In this document: in pieces, positions 53,121 to 62,500 of the stretch
Numbering within the stretch: position 1 is the first letter of the stretch
Layout: the number at the start of each line of letters is the position of its first letter
From: Hormiphora californensis
Lineage: Eukaryota; Ctenophora; Tentaculata; Cydippida; Pleurobrachiidae
Assembly: GCA_020137815.1 (NCBI GenBank)
Contig: CM035358.1
Location: 7,694,070-7,756,569, forward strand
DNA length: 62,500 nt
Reading direction: 5' to 3'
The notes under the pieces: generated by a model
What the model was told of the DNA's origin: nothing
Seen by the model: the letters and a program-made list of their open reading frames with translations, nothing else
The model's database searches: none
Translations under genes and position numbers: made by a program

Positions 53121-56100
53121 TCTATCCCTCTCTCTCTCTCTCTATCCCTCTCTTAATCTCTCACTCCGCTTCTCTCTCTCTCTCCCTCTCTCACTCTCTC
53201 CCTTCATCTCCATCACCCTCTCTCTCTCCCTCAGGTGAGATAGAACTCCTCGAGTCATCCTACCAGACCTTCCAACGAGATCCAGATGACAGGTACACAT
53301 GTACCTTGGTGCTGGTACCTCAAGAAGAGCCCTACTATGTAGCAGTTCAACTCTCCTTCCACCTCCACCCACCCTACCCCGTGGATGCACTGAGGGTGGA
53401 AGTCAGGTCTGATACTGATCACCTAGCAACGGAACACACCATGGGACTTGCTGATCATCAGGTACAGTAGTTGTTGGACAGGTACAGTTGTAGAGGACAA
53501 GAGACCTGTGATCCCCCTCCCGCCTTACCCATTCAAAATTCCCTACTTAACTAAAGCAGAGGTTCTCTCGTCTCCCCCTTCACCTTGCCCTTGGGTCCCC
53601 TATCCCCTAGCACCCCCTTTTAATCACTACCACTTTTACTTGTGTCATATAAGACTGTCCTCCCTGCGCCGAGAGGCACTTTTTATTACAGTCAGAGCCT
53701 GACAACCATCACCCCAACAGGTGAAACAACTCCAAGAGTCAGTTGACCGTATCTGCGAGGAACACAAGGGTGAAATAGCATGCTGGTTTGTTGTTGAGCA
53801 CGTCAAGGAATTCATCACCGTCCACAATGTCCGTAATGTCAGTCTCCACGATGCCATGTCCACCGCCCCTCCCAAACCATCCGACCAACAACATGATCTA
53901 ATGATTGTCGTTGCAGAGAACAGGACTTTTGAGAAGAGTTTCCCGCCGTGCCTCCAGCCGGGGGATAGGAGGGTGTTCCATACAAACCCCTCCCATCCAA
54001 CCGCCAACAATTCCATCTCTGTGGTGTGTCAGGGAGAGTTCAGGGACCGGAAAGGAGTGTTTGATGCTGTGGATGCCATCACTTTCAAACGACACGTGAT
54101 ATTAGAGTACGTTCTGGAGCTATCTTCTGTCAAAATAAAGGATACTCTCCGAAAGGTTCTGAAGGATTTCAACCGATCAAAACTCCCTCATAGACACCTC
54201 CTTGATTACCAGTCCGTCCTGTGCAGTGTTGAGAACCCCAGCAACGTTGTGCACGTGTTAACAAGTGAGGTCTGGGCACTATCCGAGATGCTGACTACCA
54301 AACAACCGTATAGCAACACCAGGGAACTGGGGAAACATGTTATCAGTGCCTTGAAATACCTCCACAACCAGCAGGTCTACCATGGGTGTCTAACTGTCCA
54401 CTCAGTGTATGTTAATAGGAAGGGAGTTCATCTGGTAGGTGATTACGGGGCATTTGGAAAGACTTTACTGGTCAAAAGTACGCAGCGGCCTATGATGAGG
54501 GACCAGGTGACGTTAGAGTTCTGTATCGAGGAGACCAAGGAGTCTGGTGTTGGGTTGGATGTGTTGTTGCTAGGGAACATGATTCTACACGTCACCATGG
54601 GAACACCCCCAACAACTCTCTATCCTAGCCCACCTAGTGCCCTGGAACCGACCCTCCTCAGTTTTATCAAATCTGCTACTAGTGAACTTCAGCATTGTCG
54701 ATCTTCGCTGGAGAACCTGGAGATATCAGAGTACATTGTGGGAGATGATGGGGAGGAAGGAGATGAGCTAGGTAAGATAATCTCTCTCTCTCTCTCTTTA
54801 GTTAAAATAAAAAATCTCTCTATAGTTCTCACCTTAGTAAAAGTAACAATCTCACTATTTCCAGGGTTTGACGATAGTCCCATCACGGAGGCAGGGGAGC
54901 AAGAACGAGCTGCTTTCAGCTACAGCACATCAGAACCCAACCAAACAGGATCAGCAGGGATCTGGGACGACAGTGACATTTTCAATAGTTACTTCATTTT
55001 TATGAGTGTGCTAGGTACTGGAGGGTTTGGAAGTGTTCTGAAAGTGAAACACAGGATCGATAGACAGGTGTATGCTTTGAAGGTCATCAAGCTCTCCCGA
55101 CCAACCAAAGCAACGAAGGATCAGATGAAGCGTGAGGTGAGACCTCACTCCTTAGTAATTGTAACAATCTCTCTTCAGTAAAAGTAACAACCTCTTTAGT
55201 AAAAGTAACAATCTCTCCAGGTGGAAATGTTGTCAAGGATCCAGCACGAGAACATAGTCCGGTATCACAACGTGTTATGTGACCACGTGAAGAGAGGCAG
55301 TCAGAGTTGGGGGAGTGAGGGTGATAGTAGTGATGGAGGTGGAGAGGATCATGATCAGGGAGGTAAGAATCTCTCTTTAGTTAATGTATCAATCTCTCTT
55401 TAGTTCTCTTTAGTAAAAGTAACAATCTCCCTTTAGTAAAAGTAACAATCTCACTTTAGTAACAGTAATAATCTCCCTTTAGTAAAAGTACCAATCTCAC
55501 CAGGTGGAGATCACCAAGGAGATCACGGTGTAGAGGAAACATCCAGTGACGATGAATATAAATTCACCCTCTCCACACGAAACATCAGATCCCGCTACAT
55601 ATCCAACGATGGGTCTGATATTGTATTTGATCCCGCCCTGGCAGCAGACACACCCAGTAAGGAGGTGGATGAGGAGATCCATGACTCTCCTTGGGAGGAA
55701 GAGACGGATCTGGGTTTCACGGGACAACCCCCAAAATCATCAGAACCACCTCAACAAGTCTCATCAGATAAAATCTTTGTGATGTACATTCAAATGGAGT
55801 ACTGTGAGAATAAAACTCTGAGGAACCTAATTAATGATCCAGCATTCCACACTGACTGGGAACAGATAACACGGATTCTAAGGGAGATTATTGATGCACT
55901 AGAGTATCTGCACGAAGTAGCAACGACTATTCATCGGGATTTGAAACCCGAGAACCTCTTCTTGGACTCCAAGAATAATGTCAAAGTTGGAGATTTTGGG
56001 TTGGCCATCAAAGGAGCGGCTGGTTCCGCTACGTTTTCTGGTTCTGAAGCTGGAACGAGGGTCTACATGGCTCCTGAGACCAAGAAGAGAGAACTGTCCA

Positions 56101-58034
56101 ACAAGATCGATATTTACAGTCTTGGAGTGATCACTTTTGAGATGGTACGAGGTCCTTTTGTAACTCAATCCGAGAGACTGATGGAGCTGAGCGAGATCAG
56201 AAAACCGGAAGTTAACCTCCCTAAGGATGTCTTTAAAGGGGAAAAGATGGAGAAATTAGGTCAGGTTGTTCGTAGAATGTTGTCCCATAATCGTGATAAA
56301 CGTCCCTCAGCTGCAGAGTTGTCAAATAATGACATACTGCCACCACGACTTGCTCAGGAGGGAATAAAGCACATCATCAGGCACATCCATTCTGACAAGG
56401 ATAGTCCACGGAGAGCACAACTATTTGATTGTTTGTACAATGATACCATAGCAACCAAAGTAATGGCGGGGTATATCAGTCCTTGTAACCAACGAGCCGA
56501 GAGTTTTACTAAACGAATGAATGACATTATAGACCCAATGACAGAGGTATTTACTAGACATGGAGCGGTCCAATGTCCCCTACCCTTCCTGCTACCCAAA
56601 TGTGATCTAACAGATGGACAGAGACGTCCCTTCCCTCTGATCACCCGGTACGGTCACTACTACGTCCTCCCTAACAACCTCAAGTTGAATCTTGCTAAGC
56701 ACGTGCTAGATAACCGGATCACCAATATCAAGAGGTACGGGTTCACCCAGGTGTTTAGGCAGCGGAAACAAGAACCAAAGGAGGTGGTCCGGTCCTCCGA
56801 ACCTGAAGAGATCCTGGAAGGGTCATTTGATGTAATTACCAAGGGACACCACCAGCTAGCCAAGGCTGAAGTGCTGACCACAATATTGGATGTACTGCAC
56901 AACCTTAACAGAAAACCAGGGAAGTACACGGTATACATCAATCACACCAAGATTGTAGAGGCGATACTCTGTTACTTTAACATCCCTGAGAGTCATAGAC
57001 ATGAGATGCTACACGCGATCTATAAACTCTCCGGAGATTACAAGAAACTGTATGAGTACCTAAAGCTGGAAACTCGTGATACAAACATGAGAGAGAAGAA
57101 TATCAGTGACTTGCTGAGACTTCTAAAACACGAGGGCCCAATCCAGTATATCTCCAAGTCTAGATCCCCTGATATCTTCCATACCATTCTCTACAAGCAC
57201 AAAGCAAAGGGGCTGTTCCGAGATGGGCTCACTGAGATACTTCAGATACTGTTGCTTACTCAGGGTTTTGATAGGTTTGATGAGCAGCAGGAGGTGCTAA
57301 GAGACGACCGAAAACTCGAGGACTTGGTAACACTCCTCAATGAGAAGGATTTGGAGATGGTCAAGTTTAGACCGGGTGTTCTGAATGATCCGACCTGTTA
57401 TCGTGGTCTGACTATCCAAGTTGTTGTCCACAATGATGAGACGAGTGATCACTTGCTGGTAGCAAAGGCCGGGGATTTTAGGAATCTACTAGAGAAATGG
57501 AAGGTGACTGAGAGGAGTGATTTTGAGATTCCAGCCGCTGCTTTTGGGGCTACCTTCCTACTAGAAGAGATGTGTGAACAGCGAGGACTCGATCCTAGGA
57601 CCAAGATTCTGATCACGTGTAAATTCCCGGAACACTCTGAAGGGGTCTACTTCCTGACAAGACGGTTAGCGGAGAACGACATAGCGGTGGAGATAGCGGC
57701 TGAAGAGCAGCATGAACCCATCCACGCTGTCCACAGTGTGTCCTTCATAGGTCCTAACAGTGTTTTGGTTAGGTCCCTCCAGGATGAAAGTAGTGGGAAG
57801 TACACCTGGCCGGTCCAAATGGAGCTGGAGAGGGCGGTTGAGCATCTCCTGACGGAGGTGGGGAGACCCAGGGGCAAGACGACCAGGAGGGAGACAAGTC
57901 CTGGGGGATCAGGGTTGGGGGATGTTGGGGATATCCAACCGAACCCTAAACAGAGAAGGAGGAACATGGATGTACTGCCCGCGGGGAAGAGAAGGGGACG
58001 ACATAAAAACTCAAAGAGTATGAGTGGACAATAA
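52983..58034 (+). CDS. EIF2AK4: eIF2-alpha kinase GCN2 (EIF2AK4)
   Basis: Exons 52983-53031, 53235-53461, 53721-54771, 54865-55136, 55221-55362, 55504-58034. Order of domains fits GCN2: N-terminal RWD (ELLESSYQTF, FHLHPPYPVDALRVEV); a degenerate kinase domain (QVYHGCLTVHSVYVN, LVGDYGAFG); the active kinase with LGTGGFGSVLKVKH, the lysine in YALKVIK, an acidic insert (exons 5-6), HRDLKPENLFLD, VGDFGLA and MAPE; a histidyl-tRNA-synthetase-like domain (TEVFTRHGAVQ, LPNNLKLNLAKHVLD, YGFTQVFRQRK); and a C-terminal ribosome/dimer region. GCN2 senses uncharged tRNA and phosphorylates eIF2-alpha in the cytosol during amino-acid starvation. The full frame is open with no frameshift. The tail after about 57840 is basic and low-complexity. 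The start is the first ATG that leads into the RWD; a short upstream frame overlaps it. Confidence 0.95.
55137..55503 (+). repeat. Shared tandem unit in successive GCN2 introns
   Basis: The unit tttagtaaaagtaacaatct occurs about three times in intron 55137-55220 and about six times in variant form in intron 55363-55503; one copy lies in the preceding intron (54836-54856). In all three introns the unit runs up to the acceptor, and each copy has its own YAG (ttcag, tttag). Confidence 0.85.
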
Positions 58035-60019
58035 CACTGGTGAAATTATAATACCCCTGTATACCGAGTCATCCTGCCCCAGGACCCTGCCCCTCGCGCC
58101 AAGACCCCAGTATCCCAGCCGACTTCCCGGGCTAGTATCCCATTATTTGTTCCCCGCATGGATCTGGGACTGGTGATATGATATCTACCACTTAGATAAT
58201 ATTTACTTATTGATAATACACTGCTTTATACACAAGTTGAATCATTTATAGGCAGTGTTTTAAACTTTTTATAGACGTTTTAAGTCAACTTTTATCAATT
58301 ATTCTGGGTGAAAAGTGCAGAAATGCCAATATTTTTCGGAAAACAGTATCTTGAGTCACTGCGCTGGCAAGCGCAAAGGTGGCCCCATCCAACCCCTCGA
58401 AAAAATTCCCCCAAAAAACGGCCCGCTTGCTCACAGCGTATATATAGTTATTTCATACTTTTAGCCCATTTTGGCACTTTTTGACACGCCATAACTCCGG
58501 AACCGGATGAGGTAGGAAGCTGAAATTTTGTACTCAGAAGCTTCTTGTAGACATCTATCGATGGTAAAAATTTCAAGTAGCTAGCTCTTTTTGTTCAAAA
58601 GTTAGAACACCACCCCCAAAACAGAAAATTCAGTGTGGGGATAACTAGGTTGATACCATGATTTTTTCCATAGCTCTACGTTTGAGTTGCGTTATGACTG
58701 TATGAACATAAAGATTTTTCTCTGCTGAGTCTTAGTTGGTATCGGCTCACAACCCCTAATTAGGTGGCTCGGTGTCGTGTGTAATCCCATGATAATCAGC
58801 ACATCGTCTCAATTTCATCTAGGCACTTGACAGGGTTGTTATGACGATTTGGCAAGGCCCCTGTTAATGTGTAGGATACGCAAGTGGTCTATCTCAACCC
58901 TATCATGCACTAAGATGTTATTCAAGCAGATATGAGCTTCATAACAGGGCAAAATGCAATGCGATACCTGAGACCACTTTTGTGAAAATTCCAGTTCTGA
59001 CAGTCATAAGACACTCTAAAAATTGAGCTAGGACAAAAACCCGGGTACCAAAATGACCGCCAGACAATTTCCTACAACTCTTATGAGGGATGCAATGTGA
59101 TCCGATCGGCCGAGCAACTTTGCATTTGTGAATTTTTCAAAACGTGAACCCCGGTCGGATTTCATGAACACGTATTTTTGACTTTAAGACGATATATCTG
59201 ACGATTGGTAGGACTTGGGACATCAATCTTGTACCCAAATGTTCGCCTGACAATTCTCTACAACACTGTTTTTGGTTGAGTCGTTTTGACCTATTTTTCG
59301 ATGAGTTATGAGAATTTGAATGGAACCCACTCATCACCCAAAATAACAGGTCACGCAAAGACAGTGGGACACCCTGTACATAGATACATGTATAGACGCT
59401 TTGTTACCTTCCGTTTGGTCCCAGTTTGAGACGAACCAGACATCGTACGACCTTAAACCAAGCGGCATTCGACAGATAATTGTCTCGTGCATGTACCCAT
59501 TTGGGTGGCGACTCTCAATCTTACCTATGACGCGCGCAATGACGTCACGAGTGACGTCATTGCGCGAGATCGACTAACTTTTTTCAAACGCCTCTAGCAC
59601 CCTGAAGACGTGTTCCGATTTCTGATTTGACGAAAAATCGTTACCGGCAAATTGTCTGAACTTTCAGTTACTATATTGCGAATTTTCGTAGCTCATCATT
59701 TTGAGCCCTTAAATCGCGTCGGAAGTCAAAAATTTGACGAAAAATTCAGTAAAATGAACGTTTTTCGAGCAAAAACTCCCTTTCCTGACCACTGTGGTCA
59801 ATGATACTTTACAAGCTCCTTCAGGGTATTCATTCAAAATATATTGTGATGCAATTACGTCGTTACGACGTCACTAATTACCTCAGATGACGTCATAATG
59901 ACGTCAAAATTACGATTTTCACAGAAATTCGCCTCGTTTCTCATATAACACATCATTTTGACAATTTTACATCATGAAATAATGTCAAACTGACATTAGA
60001 AACCAAAAAGGGACCTAAA
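58035..60019. other. Intergenic repeat region after GCN2
   Basis: No gene found on either strand. From about 58440 to 59380 the sequence looks like the body of a dispersed non-coding repeat (ccataactccggaacc, a palindrome-rich text ending agtgggacaccctgta). At 59533-59566 an almost perfect palindrome is centred on two CREs (gcaatgacgtcac / gtgacgtcattgc). More tgacgtca-like words lie at 59864-59906. Confidence 0.45.
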
Positions 60020-60273
60020 TTAAGCCAAAAACTAATTGGAATTAGTTGGCGGGAAAGGTGGCCCACTTACACCTTTGCCTGATGCCGGGTTTTATTTTAA
60101 AATGTATCAGGGATATAAGAGGTGAGTGAAATAGAGAAAGAGAAAGGGTGAGAGAGAGAGTTTGAGATACCGGCGTGACGTAAAGAGAATGACAGTTCGT
60201 GGTACCCGGTAACAGCAAAAGGTGTAAGTGGGCCACCTTTCCCGCCAACTAATTCCAATTAGTTTTTGGCTTA
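60020..60273. mobile_element. TTAA-flanked palindromic MITE
   Basis: Inverted arms (gccaaaaactaattggaatt ... ggtggcccacttacaccttt) of about 60 bases with TTAA at each outer edge (60020-60023 and 60270-60273), as expected for piggyBac-type insertion. The arms share the word AAGGTGGCCCA with the ends of the palindrome at 14739-16297. No coding capacity. Confidence 0.65.
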
Positions 60274-60460
60274 ATCAGTACTAATTAGTTTGGGAATTTA
60301 GAGTGACATTTTGAGGGACAAATAATAATATAAAAAGAGACACGTCATTTAACTACTTCATTTCTCTACTTCAGTTATATTCCTATTTACATTCATTTTT
60401 TGCCAGTATATTCCCCAGTGTTTTACTTCCCTTTGAGCCATGTTGCATGACTTACTCACA

Positions 60461-60461
<1 letters not shown>

Positions 60462-60544
<83 letters not shown>

Positions 60545-60640
60545 TCGTATCTCTCTCACTCTCTCTCTCTCTCTCTCTCGGTCTCTCTCTCCGAACTCTT
60601 CTCACATCTCGTCTCTCTCTCTCTCGCTCTCTCTCCTCAC
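60462..60640 (+). repeat. (CT)n microsatellite
   Basis: About 80 bases of pure CT followed by interrupted CT-rich sequence, upstream of the last gene. Confidence 0.9.
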
Positions 60641-60934
60641 GACCTCATCCTACTCTTTCCTGCCGCATTTTACACTCTAAGATGTGTTCTCAACAACCTG
60701 TCTCGCTAAATAGTTACTCTCTGTTTGTACCTGTCCTTTTCATTGCTCACCAGCTTAGTTGAGTAAGGGGTGGGAGAATGGATTTACCCTCCCCCTTTAC
60801 TGCACGAAAAGTTACCCAGTTAAATTAAACTAACTTTGGAATTTGGCCAAGTATAGTCCCCTCTAAACCACCCTCCCTTCACTCCCCTTCTATATATCAC
60901 CACACCATCTTTATATAGCCACTGATGTCAGCCA

Positions 60935-62500
60935 ATGAACGGTAGCGGTGGTAACCATGGAGATGAGAAGATCACAACGCCTCCTCCACAGGGCGCCACG
61001 ACGCCTCCTCCACAGGCGCCTCCTCCAATGTTCAGGAGGATCAGTGAGGAAATAGTGAGTCAGGGAGGTAGAATTCTTAGCAGGGCCTGGAGCACTAACA
61101 ATGTTTCCTCTTCTTCACCATCCATATTCAGAAGGTAACTCGAGCACGTTTTGGGGGGACCGAACTAACATTTCTCTGCACCTTTTATTTGGTTTATTTG
61201 TTTTCCAACTACATAGACTTCAACTAACTCCCTCTCCCCTAGGATTGGAACAGGTGCTGGATGGAGTAGCACCCCCGCGATAGCACCCCCTGATCCCCAC
61301 AACCCCGATACCAGTTCTTCTAGTGCAATTAACAGAGAAGAAGAAGAAGGAGGGTCAGCTGGGGAAAGAGATGAAACTGTGCCTCCCGAGGTAGCAGCGG
61401 TACCACCAGGTGGGTTCTTTAGGTTTTCGCATTTTCTACCGCATTATATATGTTTCGACAATTGGATCGTGAAGAATATTTATCTTCGATGGTTAATTGA
61501 GTTTTGTTGCTTTGAACTCACGATGCCAGTGCAAAACTATCTAGTTATAATAGAATTTTCAACGTGTTGCAATTTCACGCCGTGGGCGACTCTCAAAATA
61601 TTCGTTCTGATGAAGGGGAGAGAGAATATAAGGGAACATAGTTATTTATCAATATTATGTTAATTTGATAGTAGAGTGTCCCAACTAGGTAACGCATAAC
61701 AACTTAGCAGGAACCGACCGAAACAAGTAAACAACCAATCAGAACTCGTTATTTAGGTCACGTGACTGGTTATCAGCCAATCAGGGACCAGTATTTCCTG
61801 ATTCGGTCGGTTCCTGCAACTTAGATAACAACGTAAATGATAACTTCAATAACACCACCAATAACACCATTTTTCAGCTATTCCAGGGGGAAGTGATAAC
61901 CAAGCTGTTAAAACTAACCAAGGAAATAGAATGACGAGGACGCTGAGTAATGTCAGCATTTTTAAAGTCCCAAGAATTCGGAGAAAAAAGAGGGGCAGCG
62001 GCAGATATGGGATCGAAAGCAGGTACAATATACCCCAGCAGACCTATATTATGTCTGTTCTGGAGCTGGTTTTTTTTGTCCCACTGCCCTCCCTAATTCC
62101 TCAACTCTTTACACAGTTCACTACCCTCCCTAATTCCTCAACTCTTTACACAGTTCACTACCCTCCCTAATTCCTCAACCCCTTACAGTTCACTATCCTC
62201 CCCAATTCCTCAACTCTTTACACAGTTCAGGACCTGTACAGTCAGATGATACGTTTGATATCGCTCTCCTTGGTTCACCAGCCTATGTATCTGTTAGATA
62301 CAAGGATACTTCCAAGATAATATACAAGGATTGGAAACGCCGCCTAAAATGTAAGTCTATCTTTTGTTGCCATGCTCGAATTATATGCTTGTGCTTTTCT
62401 TGTTCGAGAATTCCAATGTAGCTGTTTGCTAAGTGTCCACCATGTTACAGATGGTTGCAGATTGAACGCAGATCCAGAATATAAACTGGAACGGACACAA
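60935..62500 (+). CDS. Unrecognised gene, 5' part (proline/serine-rich N-terminus)
   Basis: Exons 60935-61134, 61243-61409, 61878-62022, 62226-62350, 62451 to the window edge, joined in frame by GT-AG introns. The N-terminus is low-complexity: repeated TPPPQ/APPP, then MFRRISEEIVSQGGRI, a Ser/Pro/Asp-rich stretch, an acidic run (EEEEGG), then a basic cluster RIRRKKRGSGR. After that the sequence looks globular: DTFDIALLGSPAYVSVRYKD and IIYKDWKRRLK. No known domain is recognised; it may be a long cytosolic tail of a membrane protein or a regulator. ATG lies three bases after an acceptor-like atgtcag. Confidence 0.6.
61708..61816. mobile_element. hAT-type MITE, 109 bp, copy 2
   Basis: Same ends and length as the element at 5572, in inverse orientation, with an exact 8-base duplication CAACTTAG (61700-61707 and 61817-61824). 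Inserted in an intron of the last gene. Confidence 0.92.
62086..62225 (+). repeat. Four-copy repeat of a splice acceptor in the last gene
   Basis: A 37-base unit (ccctccctaattcctcaact, ctttacacagttcacta) occurs about four times. Each copy ends in an acceptor (ttacacag or ttacag) followed by TTCA; the last, ending at 62225, opens the exon 62226-62350. Confidence 0.88.

Overview
This window is nuclear DNA of an animal (metazoan). The genes are split by many short GT-AG introns and match conserved animal families: a SLC31/CTR copper transporter end, ATG4 protease, PGP/PDXP-type phosphatase, ABHD1/3-like hydrolase, MTR4/SKIV2L2 RNA helicase, CCDC130/YJU2B, HINFP, EFCAB11-like EF-hand protein and GCN2/EIF2AK4. 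The genes are packed on one strand (gaps of about 120-600 bases between many neighbours), one gene is nested in an intron, and there are many short palindromic transposons and (CT)n tracts. This suggests a compact genome of an early-branching animal, possibly a sponge, but the species cannot be fixed from sequence alone.

Layout, all on + except where noted. 92-293: last exon of a copper transporter. 1420-5315: ATG4. 5905-6994: HAD phosphatase. 7117-8368: alpha/beta hydrolase. 8499-35523: MTR4, stretched by a 5.2 kb intron full of palindromic elements (14034-19252) and a 13.8 kb interval with about 98 copies of a 111-base minisatellite (19363-30331) followed by a degenerate purine-only tract. 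35758-39344: CCDC130/YJU2B. 39647-50730: HINFP, with a secreted sushi-domain gene on - (44748-45729) inside an intron. 51015-51422: EF-hand protein. 52983-58034: GCN2. 58035-60934: repeats only. 60935-62500: 5' part of an unrecognised proline-rich gene.

The main unexplained signal is a recurrent pattern: tandem repeats here are repeatedly built on exon-intron junctions. The MTR4 minisatellite amplifies the 3' half of a coding exon with its 5' splice site. A HINFP array amplifies a 3' splice site with the start of the last coding exon ten times. Smaller versions occur at junctions of ATG4, MTR4, HINFP, GCN2 and the last gene. Many start codons also sit a few bases after an AG acceptor-like site, which with the tight same-strand packing suggests spliced-leader trans-splicing or short 5'UTR introns.

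The genes share no single pathway; they cover housekeeping functions (autophagy, RNA surveillance, splicing, histone gene transcription, amino-acid starvation response). Caution: ATG4, the phosphatase and the hydrolase carry five apparent single-base insertions between about 2.7 and 7.5 kb, and the 30.3-32.8 kb tract looks noisy, so some oddities may be sequencing or assembly error.
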